In this document: positions 5,432-12,762 of the stretch, piece after piece
Layout: each line of letters begins with the position of its first letter
Numbering within the stretch: position 1 is the first letter of the stretch
Source of the DNA: Planctomycetota bacterium
GTDB taxonomy: Bacteria; Planctomycetota; UBA11346
Assembly (NCBI GenBank): GCA_007131555.1
Contig: SLQH01000466.1
Coordinates: 1 to 13,135, forward strand
Length of the DNA stretch: 13,135 nucleotides
Direction: 5' to 3'
Made by a program: the position numbers and the translations under genes
The notes under the pieces: generated by a model
The model's input: only the letters and a program-made list of their open reading frames with translations
What the model was told of the DNA's origin: nothing
Database searches by the model: none

Positions 5432-7507
5432 TCAGGCGATGCGCATGCCCGGCTTGGCCCCGCTGTCCGGGGCCAGGAGCCACAGTTGGTCACCGCCGGG
5501 GCCGGCGGCCAGGATCATGCCCTCGCTGGTGCCGAAGCGCATGGTGCGCGGGGCCAGATTGGCCACGCAGACCACCAGGCGACCGATCAGGCTGGCCGGA
5601 TCGTAGGCCTCCTTGATGCCGGCGAAGACCGTGCGCTGGCCGTGATCGCCCAGGTCCAGGGTCAACTTGAGCAGCTTGCGGGCCTCGGGGATGACCTCGG
5701 CCATGCGGATGGCCGCAACCCGCAGATCGACGGCGCTGAAGCGCTCATAGTCGATCTGCTCGGCGATGGGATCCTGGGGGTCCATGATCTTGGTGGTATG
5801 GATGCCACGGTCATTGGTCGGCGTGGCAGTGGAGCTGGCGGCAACGCGGGTGGTCGGGGCCTCGCTGGCCTCCTGCTGCGAGGTCGTGATCATGGCCTGG
5901 ACCTTGGCCGGATCGACCCGTGTGACGAGATGCTGGAAGGGCGCCACGGCAGTGCCGTTGATCGGGGTCTGGGCGTCATCCCAGCAGGTGATGGGCCGTC
6001 CCAGCAGCTCGCCCACGGCGCTGGCCAGGCGGGGCAGGACCGGGGCCAGATAGACCATCAACTGGCGGAACAGGTTGAGAGCCACGCTGCAGACCGCGAT
6101 CAGTTCCTCCTGACGGGCAGGGTCCTTGCGCAGGGTCCAGGGAGCCTGCCGTTCAACGTATTCATTGGCGGCATCAGCCAGGGCCATGATGCGGCGGCAG
6201 ACCTGGGAGAACTCGCAGCGCTCGTACAGGCCGGCGATCTCCTCGCCGGCAGCGGCAGCGGCGGCGAACAGGCCGCCGTCATCGGGGTAGCTGGCGGCCA
6301 GCCCGGTGTCGGTGACGAAACGGGCGGTGCGGCTGGCAAGGTTGACCAGCTTGCCGACCAGATCGCTGTTGACCTTGGCCGCGAACTCTTCCAGGTTGAG
6401 GTCGATGTCGTCGACCTTCGAGCCGAGCTTGCTGGCATAGTAGTAGCGCAGGTAGTTGGGATCGAGATGGTCGAGATAGGTCCGGGCGGTGACGAAGGTG
6501 CCCTTGCTCTTGGACATCTTCTCACCGTTGACGGTCAAAAAGCCGTGGATCTGCACCCGGGTGGGGGTGGTGAACCCGGCCACCTTGAGCATCGCCGGCC
6601 AGAACAGGGTGTGGAAGTAGGTGATGTCCTTGCCGATGAAATGATGGATCTCGGTGTTGCTGTCACGCCACCAACGGTCGAAGTCCTCGCCCTGGGCCTG
6701 GCACCACTCCTGGGTGGCGGCCATGTAGCCGATCGGGGCGTCGAACCACACATACCAGTAGTTGCCCGGCGCATCTGGGATCTCGAAGCCGAAGTAGGGG
6801 GCCGGCCGCGAGACGTCCCAGTCGCGCAGGGGTTCATGCAGGAAATGCCCGCTGAGGTAGTTGGCGATCTCACGCTGGAGATGGTCGCCGCTGGTGGTCC
6901 AGTCCTCAAGCCAGGCATGGAGGCGCTCGATCTCGACGAAGAGGTGACGGGCGCTGCGAAGCTCCGGCGAGGCTCCGGTGAGGGTGCTGCGGGGATCGAC
7001 CAGGTCGGTCGGGGCATAGGTGGCCCCGCACTTGTCGCAGGAATCGCCATACTGGTCGGGGGCGGCGCAGCGGGGACAGGTGCCGGTGACGAAGCGGTCG
7101 GCCAGGAAGGTGCCGGCCTGGGGATCGAAGAGGCGTTCGATCTCGCGCTCGCGGATCATGTCGGCCCGCCGCAGGGCCGTCCAGATGGCCTGGCAGCAGG
7201 CCTGGTTGGCAACTGAGTTGGTGGAGCCGTAGTGGTCGAAGGCGATGTGGAAGTCAGCGAAGTCCTGCTGATGGGCCGTGCTCATGGCGGCGATCAGGTC
7301 CTCCTCGCTGCAGCCCTCCTGGCGGGCCCGGATCATGATCGCCGTGCCATGGGTGTCGTCGGCGCACATGTAGATGCAGTGGTGACCACGCAGTTTCTGG
7401 AAGCGCGTCCAGATGTCGGTCTGAAGATACTCCACCAGATGGCCGATGTGGATGTGGCCATTGGCATAGGGCAGGGCGCTGGTGACGAGGATGCGGCGGG
7501 TGGACAT
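5432..7507 (-). CDS. metG: Methionyl-tRNA synthetase (MetG)
   Basis: Charges tRNA-Met with methionine using ATP, in the cytoplasm; essential for initiation and elongation. The 691-residue product starts MSTRRILVTSALPYANGHIHIGH, with the class I HIGH signature at 20-23. The Zn knob of the connective-peptide region has CPRC and CDKC (C144/C147/C157/C160). The KMSKS loop is NGEKMSKSKG (K330-S334). The anticodon-binding helical domain follows, then a Thr/Ala/Ser-rich linker, then a C-terminal Trbp111/EMAP-type tRNA-binding domain (about 586-691, with FSAVDLRVAAI and APRTMRFGTSEGMILAA) that usually dimerises the enzyme. I chose the ATG at 7507 because family homology begins right there. A longer frame (ATG at 7579) would add 24 unconserved residues across the flhB promoter. 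There is no clear Shine-Dalgarno; an in-frame GTG two codons earlier is another candidate. Confidence 0.97.
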   Translation of the reverse strand: MSTRRILVTSALPYANGHIHIGHLVEYLQTDIWTRFQKLRGHHCIYMCADDTHGTAIMIRARQEGCSEEDLIAAMSTAHQQDFADFHIAFDHYGSTNSVANQACCQAIWTALRRADMIREREIERLFDPQAGTFLADRFVTGTCPRCAAPDQYGDSCDKCGATYAPTDLVDPRSTLTGASPELRSARHLFVEIERLHAWLEDWTTSGDHLQREIANYLSGHFLHEPLRDWDVSRPAPYFGFEIPDAPGNYWYVWFDAPIGYMAATQEWCQAQGEDFDRWWRDSNTEIHHFIGKDITYFHTLFWPAMLKVAGFTTPTRVQIHGFLTVNGEKMSKSKGTFVTARTYLDHLDPNYLRYYYASKLGSKVDDIDLNLEEFAAKVNSDLVGKLVNLASRTARFVTDTGLAASYPDDGGLFAAAAAAGEEIAGLYERCEFSQVCRRIMALADAANEYVERQAPWTLRKDPARQEELIAVCSVALNLFRQLMVYLAPVLPRLASAVGELLGRPITCWDDAQTPINGTAVAPFQHLVTRVDPAKVQAMITTSQQEASEAPTTRVAASSTATPTNDRGIHTTKIMDPQDPIAEQIDYERFSAVDLRVAAIRMAEVIPEARKLLKLTLDLGDHGQRTVFAGIKEAYDPASLIGRLVVCVANLAPRTMRFGTSEGMILAAGPGGDQLWLLAPDSGAKPGMRIA

Positions 7508-7516
7508 ATGCACAGC

Positions 7517-7544
7517 ATTCTTGACCGCATCCCGGCCTGCGCAA
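7517..7544 (-). promoter_or_regulatory. Possible sigma-70 promoter of metG
   Basis: On the - strand TTGCGC (7544-7539) is followed after 16 bp by AAGAAT (7522-7517), a moderate match to -35/-10. The predicted start would fall around 7510, only about 3 bases before the metG ATG. This agrees with the missing Shine-Dalgarno and would give a nearly leaderless mRNA. Weak consensus, pattern only. Confidence 0.3.
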
Positions 7545-7550
7545 GGACTT

Positions 7551-7566
7551 TGGCACTGCGCTTGCA
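7551..7566 (+). promoter_or_regulatory. Sigma-54 (-24/-12) promoter of flhB
   Basis: TGGCAC (7551-7556), five bases, then TTGCA (7562-7566) matches the sigma-54 consensus TGGCAC-N5-TTGCA exactly, and is preceded by T as in YTGGCAC. Transcription should start near 7577, about 50 bases before the flhB start codon. Sigma-54 promoters need an AAA+ activator, and their use for flagellar genes is well established in several phyla. The reverse strand has no such match here. A small CGCCA/TGGCG hairpin (7582-7596) lies in the predicted leader. Confidence 0.8.
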
Positions 7567-7616
7567 TATATGGACTCACGGCGCCATGGCTTGGCGGCGA
7601 TGTCGGATTGATGAGC

Positions 7617-7621
7617 GGAGG
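7617..7621 (+). promoter_or_regulatory. Ribosome binding site deciding the flhB start
   Basis: GGAGG lies 5 bases before the GTG at 7627 but only 2 bases before the GTG at 7624, which favours 7627 as the start. Confidence 0.6.
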
Positions 7622-7626
7622 CTGTG

Positions 7627-8709
7627 GTGCCTGAAGACAGCGGAGCAGGTGAGAAGACCGAGGAGGCGACGCCCAAGAAGCGCGATGACGCCCGTAACGA
7701 GGGTCAGGTGGCCTTCTCGACCGAGGTCAACACCATCTGCCTGCTGCTGATCGGCTGCGGCTTGATGATGCTCTTCGGGCCGCTGTTCTATACCACCATC
7801 GGCGGCATCATCCGCCTGAGCGTCAGTGACCTGCTGCATGTCGACATCGATGATCATCGGGTGATCTCGGTGCTGGTGATGGAATATGCCAGGCCCTTCC
7901 TGCTGTTTCTCGGTTTCCTGGGAGTCCTGTTCCTGTCGGGCATGGTCCTCAGCCTGGCCCAGGTCGGCATCCGCTTCACCCTCAAGCCTCTGGTGCCCAA
8001 GGCTTCGCGGATCTCCCCGGCCCAGGGCCTCAAGCGGATCTTCGGCACCCGGGGCATGGTCAAGACCCTGTTCTCGGTCCTCAAGCTCACCTTGATCATC
8101 TCGGTGGCCTGGTGGATCCTGTCCCGCGAACTACTCGACCAGCTCTACTACGATCTTGATCCGGCTGCCCGCTTCGCCGACACCATGTGGCTGCTGGTCA
8201 CCCTGGCTCTGCGCCTGGTGGGGGTGATGGCGGTGGTGGCGGTGGCTGACTTCCTTTACCAGCGCTATCAGCACAGCAAGGACCTGATGATGACCAAGCA
8301 GGAGGTCAAGGAGGAACTCAAACAGTCGGATGGCGATCCCCTGATCAAGAGCCGGATCCGCCAGTTGCAGCGACAGATGGCCATGGGACGGATGATGCAG
8401 GAGGTACCCAAGGCCGACGTGGTGATCACCAACCCCACCCACGTGGCCGTGGCCCTGCGCTACGTCCAGGACGAGATGGAGGCCCCGGTGGTGGTGGCCA
8501 AGGGCTACGATCTGGTGGCCCAGCGGATCAAACGCATCGCCGCCGAGCACGACATCATCCAGGTCGAGAACGTGGCCCTGGCCCGGGCCCTGGCCAAGGA
8601 ATGCCGGGTCGGCGCCATGATCCCGGTGTCCTTCTTCCAGCAGGTCGCCGAGGTCCTGGGCTACGTCTACCGTCTGCGCAAGGACCGCTCCGAACGCCGT
8701 GCCGGGTGA
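7627..8709 (+). CDS. flhB: Flagellar type III export switch protein FlhB
   Basis: Inner-membrane component of the flagellar export gate that switches substrate class from rod/hook to filament. The product has 360 residues, close to the usual length. The N-terminus SGAGEKTEEATPKKRDDARNEGQVAFS is the family hallmark. Four hydrophobic segments lie near 36-58, 87-112, 146-165 and 186-211. The cytoplasmic domain carries the autocleavage motif NPTH (N269-H272) in DVVITNPTHVAVALRY, then VVAKGYDLVAQRIKRIAAEHDI and a closing VAEVLGYVYRLR. The details favour FlhB over virulence SctU proteins. GTG start at 7627 (GGAGG five bases upstream); GTG at 7624 is possible. It stands alone, with no flhA, fliR or other flagellar gene beside it, diverging from metG and following a consensus sigma-54 promoter. 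Confidence 0.95.
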   Translation: MPEDSGAGEKTEEATPKKRDDARNEGQVAFSTEVNTICLLLIGCGLMMLFGPLFYTTIGGIIRLSVSDLLHVDIDDHRVISVLVMEYARPFLLFLGFLGVLFLSGMVLSLAQVGIRFTLKPLVPKASRISPAQGLKRIFGTRGMVKTLFSVLKLTLIISVAWWILSRELLDQLYYDLDPAARFADTMWLLVTLALRLVGVMAVVAVADFLYQRYQHSKDLMMTKQEVKEELKQSDGDPLIKSRIRQLQRQMAMGRMMQEVPKADVVITNPTHVAVALRYVQDEMEAPVVVAKGYDLVAQRIKRIAAEHDIIQVENVALARALAKECRVGAMIPVSFFQQVAEVLGYVYRLRKDRSERRAG

Positions 8710-8822
8710 TCGGGCCAGTGAGACAGAATCTGCCCGTCCATGAATAATCACGGCTTGCATTGAGCCAGGGATATCCAGGGTGAAAGGCCATGCCGGTGCT
8801 GCCATGCTGGCGTATCGCAGGA

Positions 8823-8833
8823 CCTCCTGGAGG
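8823..8833 (+). promoter_or_regulatory. Shine-Dalgarno within a CCTCC-T-GGAGG palindrome
   Basis: GGAGG (8829-8833) is 7 bases before the ATG at 8841 and decides that start. It is directly preceded by its own complement CCTCC (8823-8827). A one-base loop is too tight for a full hairpin, but partial pairing, or pairing of two transcripts, could mask the site. Confidence 0.5.
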
Positions 8834-8840
8834 GCCCGAC

Positions 8841-10313
8841 ATGTCCGTGTGTGCTGTCTTGTCATTTGTCCGTCTGCGTTCCATCGCAGGGTCGGGCAGG
8901 CTGGTTGTCAGCTGTCTGATGCTGCTGTGGACCCTGGTCCTGGCTGGTCTGCCGGCTGCTGAGCGGCCGTTACGGGTGGCCCTGACCGGTCAGTATCCGC
9001 CCTTCAGCATGTACGATGCTGACGGTCAGTTGGCGGGTTTCGATGTCGATGTGTCGCGGGCCGTGGCCCGTCATCTGGGCCGTGATCTGCAGCTGATCGC
9101 CACCCAGTGGGATGGCATCCTGCCCGGTTTGCTGGCTGGTCATTACGATGTCATCATCGGCTCAATGGCCATCACCGAGGAACGGTCCCGCCAGGTCGAT
9201 TTCTCGACGCCCTATTACACATCTGGGGCCCAGCTGTTCATCCATAAGCGTCATGCCGATGAGATCAGTAGCATTGAAGACTGTGCCGGCCAGCGGATCG
9301 GGGTGGTCCTGGGTGAGACCTTCGAGCATTACCTGCGCGAGCATCATCCCGAGATCGAGCGGGTCACCTATCGGTCGACGGTCGACATCTTCCAGGATGT
9401 AGTCAACGGCCGCCTGGTCGGCTTTGTCAGCGATCGTTTGTTGGGAGCCTATCAGATCCGTCAGGAAGAGATGCCGTTCATCGAGGCCGGTGAGCTGCTT
9501 TACCAAGAGCATATGGGCATCCCGGTCCATCCCGATCAGGGCGAACTGTTGCTGGCCATCAATACAGCCCTTGAGACCATGCGTAGTCGCGGTGAGATGG
9601 ATGAGATCCATGAGCGCTGGTTCGGTCTTGATGGCGAGCGGGTCGGCTCAGGCAGCACCATCCGTCCCTGGACCGTCACGGCCATGCTGGTTGAAGGTTT
9701 TGTCCTGACCTTGTTCATTGCCCTGGCGGCTATCATTGGCGGTCTGATCCTGGCGATACCGGCCGGTATCGTGTTGCATCGTCCCAGCGGGGTGGGGCGT
9801 CTGCTGCTGCGCGGCATCGTCGACTTCCTGCGCGGCACCCCGGTCCTGATTCAGCTGTTTTTCGTGTATTTTGGTCTGGGCAGCGTCTTTCCGGGCCTTG
9901 GTCCGATCACTGCAGCCATCGGCACCCTGGCGGTGAATGCCGCCGCCTATATGGCTGAGGTGGTCCGCTCCGGTCTGATGGCGGTCGATCCGGGGCAGCA
10001 CGAGGCGGCGCGGGCCCTGGGGCTCAGCCGCTCGCAGGTCTTCTGGCGGGTGGTCTGGCCCCAGGCCTTCCGGGTGGCCATCCCGGCTCTGATGAACTCG
10101 GTCGTGGCCTTGATCAAGGACACCGCCTTGGTCTCGGTGATCACCGTACCCGAGGTGATCCGTCAGGCCCAGTCGATCATCAGCGTGACCTTCGATCCGA
10201 CCCGCTACTATCTGATCGTGGCGGTGATGTTCTTTGTTGTCACCTTCCCCCTGATGAAGCTGGCCGGGCGCCTGGAGGCCCGCATCCGGCAACGAGGATT
10301 CAGTCATGATTGA
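8841..10313 (+). CDS. Polar amino-acid ABC importer: binding protein fused to permease
   Basis: A 490-residue membrane protein that combines substrate capture and transport. Residues 1-40 look like a signal peptide (basic start, then VVSCLMLLWTLVLAGLPAA). Residues about 43-263 form a family-3 solute-binding domain, beginning LRVALTGQYPPFSMYDADGQLAGFDVD. Expected ligand contacts are an Arg in the TEERSRQVDFSTPYY motif (near R115) and D198 in GFVSDRLLGA, for the amino acid's carboxylate and amino groups. Residues about 280-475 are a HisM/GlnP-type permease with several hydrophobic segments and the EAA loop (about 373-396: EVVRSGLMAVDPGQHEAARALGLSR). The fused layout is known from GlnP-like systems. 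Exact substrate not decidable; glutamine, glutamate, arginine or histidine are candidates. An in-frame ATG at 8790 lacks a ribosome site and would spoil the signal peptide. The gene overlaps the ATPase gene by 8 bp. Confidence 0.92.
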   Translation: MSVCAVLSFVRLRSIAGSGRLVVSCLMLLWTLVLAGLPAAERPLRVALTGQYPPFSMYDADGQLAGFDVDVSRAVARHLGRDLQLIATQWDGILPGLLAGHYDVIIGSMAITEERSRQVDFSTPYYTSGAQLFIHKRHADEISSIEDCAGQRIGVVLGETFEHYLREHHPEIERVTYRSTVDIFQDVVNGRLVGFVSDRLLGAYQIRQEEMPFIEAGELLYQEHMGIPVHPDQGELLLAINTALETMRSRGEMDEIHERWFGLDGERVGSGSTIRPWTVTAMLVEGFVLTLFIALAAIIGGLILAIPAGIVLHRPSGVGRLLLRGIVDFLRGTPVLIQLFFVYFGLGSVFPGLGPITAAIGTLAVNAAAYMAEVVRSGLMAVDPGQHEAARALGLSRSQVFWRVVWPQAFRVAIPALMNSVVALIKDTALVSVITVPEVIRQAQSIISVTFDPTRYYLIVAVMFFVVTFPLMKLAGRLEARIRQRGFSHD

Positions 10314-11016
10314 GGTCGACGACGTCTGCTTTGCCTATCCCGGAGGGGCGTTGGCCCTGGATCATGTCAGTGTGCGTACCGCTGCCGATCAGGCCTTTGC
10401 CGTCCTTGGTGAGAGCGGATCCGGCAAGACCACCCTGCTGCGCTGCATCGGCGGCTTCCTGCGCCCGCAGAGCGGTACGATCCGCATTGATGGTGATGAT
10501 ATCGCGACCCTCGGTGAACCGGCCTTGCGGGCTCGCCTGGGCATCGTCTTTCAGCGTCTGCATCTGTTCCCCCATCTGGATGTGGTGCAGAACATGGTCC
10601 TGGCTCCGCGCCTGGTGCAGGGGGCTGATGCCGACAGCGCTCGCCGTCAGGCCCTCGACATGCTCGAGCGCCTGGGCATCGCTGAGCTGGCCACCAGCTA
10701 TCCGTCCCAGATCAGCGGTGGTCAGGCGCAGCGGGTGGCCATCGCCCGTGGCCTGATGCTGGCTCCGCGCTACATGCTGCTCGATGAACCCACCGCTGCC
10801 CTGGACGCCAATACCACCGACGCCTTTGCCGCCTGGCTGCGCGAACTGCGCGACCAGACCTGCTTCATCATTGTCACCCATGATACCCTGTTTGCAGCCC
10901 AGGTTGCCGATCAGGGCGTGTACCTCAGTGGCGGGCTGATTGCCGATAGCGGCGACATCCAGACGATGATCGAGCATGTCCGTCGCGGAGGCCTGGAAGA
11001 GGCGCCGGCTGGCTGA
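10306..11016 (+). CDS. Polar amino-acid ABC importer ATPase
   Basis: A 236-residue ATP-binding subunit of the GlnQ/HisP type that powers the fused transporter encoded just upstream. Walker A is GESGSGKT (35-42), the Q-loop Gln is Q83 in IVFQRLHLFP, the signature is ISGGQ (136-140), Walker B is YMLLDEP with D160/E161, the D-loop is AALD, and the switch His is H192 in IVTHD. The gene starts inside the last codons of the permease (8-bp overlap), with a good ribosome site GAGGA (10294-10298) seven bases upstream, so the two genes form one operon. At 236 residues it is near the usual 240-250. No separate periplasmic binding-protein gene is needed because that domain is fused to the permease. Confidence 0.94.
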   Translation: MIEVDDVCFAYPGGALALDHVSVRTAADQAFAVLGESGSGKTTLLRCIGGFLRPQSGTIRIDGDDIATLGEPALRARLGIVFQRLHLFPHLDVVQNMVLAPRLVQGADADSARRQALDMLERLGIAELATSYPSQISGGQAQRVAIARGLMLAPRYMLLDEPTAALDANTTDAFAAWLRELRDQTCFIIVTHDTLFAAQVADQGVYLSGGLIADSGDIQTMIEHVRRGGLEEAPAG

Positions 11017-11212
11017 AGGGGCGTATCGCAAAGCGACGAGGACTATGGATCCATCGGCGCTCTCTCTGCGTGAGGCCTACCGGCAGGTTTCACGCCCGTA
11101 TCGCTCACGATCGCCACGGATGGAATCCAGCCACCATTGCGTCTCTTCCCCGTTGTCCGCATGATCGCTCATGGGGCTGGACTGGGCGGTGCCGGGCGTA
11201 GGCTGCACTTCC

Positions 11213-12667
11213 ATGAGTGCTTCCGACTACCGTGTCATCGTCGGCCTGGAGGTTCACGTCCAGCTGGCGACCCGGACCAAGATGTTCAGCGCGGCCACCT
11301 GCATCTTCGGTCGGCCGCCCAATACCCAGGTCGATCCGCCGTCCCTGGGCCTGCCCGGATCGCTGCCGGTCATCAATCGTCAGGCGGTCGATCTGGCCGT
11401 CACCGCCGCCCTGGCTCTGGGCTGTGACATCCACCCCTTCAGCGTCTTTGACCGCAAGCACTACTTCTATCCTGATCTGCCCAAGAACTACCAGATCAGC
11501 CAGTATGACCGCCCCTACTGTACCGGAGGCGGGCTGACCATCGACGACGAGGACGGCAGCACCTGCTTCATCCCCCTGACCCGCATCCACATGGAAGAGG
11601 ACGCCGGCAAGCTGATCCATCAGGACCAGGGCCGCTTCAGCGAGGTTGACCTCAACCGCGCCGGCACCCCGCTGATCGAGATCGTCAGTGAGCCGGCTAT
11701 CGCCTCGCCCTATCAGGCCTATGCCTTCCTGGTCGAGCTCAAGCGGGTCCTCAAGTATTGTCAGGTGTCGGACTGCGAGATGCAGGAGGGCAGCCTGCGC
11801 TGCGATGCCAACGTCTCCATCCGCCCGGCCGGCCAGAGCGGCCTGGGGACCAAGGTCGAGATCAAGAACCTCAACTCCTTCCGGGCCGTCGAGGCGGCCC
11901 TGCGCTACGAGGTCCAGAACCAGGTCGCCCTGCATCGGGCCGGTCGCTATGACGAGGTGGTGCAGGAGACCAAGCTCTGGGATCCGGATGCCCGGGTCAC
12001 CCGCAGTATGCGCGGCAAGGAGGGGGATGCCGATTACCGCTATTTCCCTGATCCCGACCTGCCGCCGCTGTGCCTGAGCGATGGCCATATCGCCGGTTTG
12101 CGTGATGCCCTGCCCGAGCTGCCTCGGACCCGCCAGGAACGTCTGATGGCGAGTCATGGTCTCAATCCAGCCGTAGCCGCAGAACTGACCGCCGAGCGTC
12201 CGGTGGCGGAGTACTTCGAGGCCCTGTTGGCGGCTGGGGCTCCGGCCCGGGCAGCGGCCAACTGGACCCGTGAAGAGGCCTTGCGTCTGGCCGGAGCCCG
12301 TGGCCTGCCTATGGCCGAGGCGGCTCCCGTGGCCACCATGGCGGCCCTGATCGCCCTGGTCGAGGAGGGTCAGGTGGCTCGGGTGGTGGCCAAGGGCGCC
12401 TGCGACGACCTGTTTGCCGGCACTGAGGAACCCCGCGCCTTCTTTGCTGCCCGGGGCATGCTTCAGGAGCGCAACGACGACCGTCTGGCCGAGTGGATCG
12501 AGGCCGCCATCGCCGCCCATCCGGCGGCCGTGGTCGATTTCGCTGCCGGTCAGCACAAGGCCATCGGCCGCCTGATCGGCGCGGTCATGAAGGCCTCCGG
12601 TGGCAGCGCCGATCCCAAGGCTGTGCAGGAGGCCCTGCGGCGGCGTCTGGCCGACTGCCAGGGATAG
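11213..12667 (+). CDS. gatB: Asp-tRNA(Asn)/Glu-tRNA(Gln) amidotransferase subunit B
   Basis: Kinase/tRNA-binding subunit of the GatCAB complex, which turns misacylated Glu-tRNA(Gln), and in some bacteria Asp-tRNA(Asn), into the correct amide form using ATP and glutamine. The 484-residue product is family-typical in length. Landmarks are YRVIVGLEVHVQL near the N-terminus, FDRKHYFYPDLPKNYQISQYD, the signature DLNRAGTPLIEIVSEP (146-161), MQEGSLRCDANVSIR, and DYRYFPDPDLPPL. The C-terminal helical/YqeY-like tail (about 340-484) ends VMKASGGSADPKAVQEALRRRL, the expected tRNA-contacting end. I chose the ATG at 11213 because homology starts within a few residues; an in-frame ATG at 11171 adds 14 unconserved residues. 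Neither has a strong ribosome site. gatA and gatC are not adjacent, so the complex is encoded at separate loci, as in many bacteria. Confidence 0.97.
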   Translation: MSASDYRVIVGLEVHVQLATRTKMFSAATCIFGRPPNTQVDPPSLGLPGSLPVINRQAVDLAVTAALALGCDIHPFSVFDRKHYFYPDLPKNYQISQYDRPYCTGGGLTIDDEDGSTCFIPLTRIHMEEDAGKLIHQDQGRFSEVDLNRAGTPLIEIVSEPAIASPYQAYAFLVELKRVLKYCQVSDCEMQEGSLRCDANVSIRPAGQSGLGTKVEIKNLNSFRAVEAALRYEVQNQVALHRAGRYDEVVQETKLWDPDARVTRSMRGKEGDADYRYFPDPDLPPLCLSDGHIAGLRDALPELPRTRQERLMASHGLNPAVAAELTAERPVAEYFEALLAAGAPARAAANWTREEALRLAGARGLPMAEAAPVATMAALIALVEEGQVARVVAKGACDDLFAGTEEPRAFFAARGMLQERNDDRLAEWIEAAIAAHPAAVVDFAAGQHKAIGRLIGAVMKASGGSADPKAVQEALRRRLADCQG

Positions 12668-12735
12668 GATCAGAGCCCCTGACCCGCAGAAATCGCAGAT
12701 GATACACAGGCCCAGATGCCGATCAGGGCTTGATC
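12668..12735. other. Inverted repeat directly after gatB
   Basis: GATCAGAGCCCCTG (12668-12681) starts right after the gatB stop and pairs, with two one-base bulges, with CAGGGCTTGATC (12724-12735). The loop of about 42 bases contains a small direct repeat CGCAGA-AAT-CGCAGA. There is no T tract. It may help mRNA 3' end formation or mark the boundary with the Rhs-type segment. Pattern only. Confidence 0.3.
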
Positions 12736-12762
12736 TCCGGTCATCCTGTGGATCATGGCTTC

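Noticed and set aside
5486..7216. Long + strand open frame (576 codons) opposite metG
   Set aside because: It is antisense to a clear MetG with all motifs. Its Gly/Ala/Asp-rich composition is the usual mirror of a GC-rich gene, and no domain is recognisable.
7508..7579. 24-residue N-terminal extension of MetG
   Set aside because: The family homology begins exactly at the ATG at 7507, and the extension would cover the sigma-54 promoter of flhB.
8790..8840. 17-residue N-terminal extension of the transporter fusion
   Set aside because: No ribosome site before 8790, while 8841 has GGAGG at seven bases and yields a normal signal peptide.
11045..11164. 39-codon frame between the ABC ATPase gene and gatB, with GAGG upstream
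   Set aside because: Ser/Arg-rich product without recognisable features. Too short to support without conservation data.
11105..12556. Long - strand open frame opposite gatB
   Set aside because: GatB on the + strand has full-length family motifs. The antisense product has no recognisable domain and shows mirror composition.
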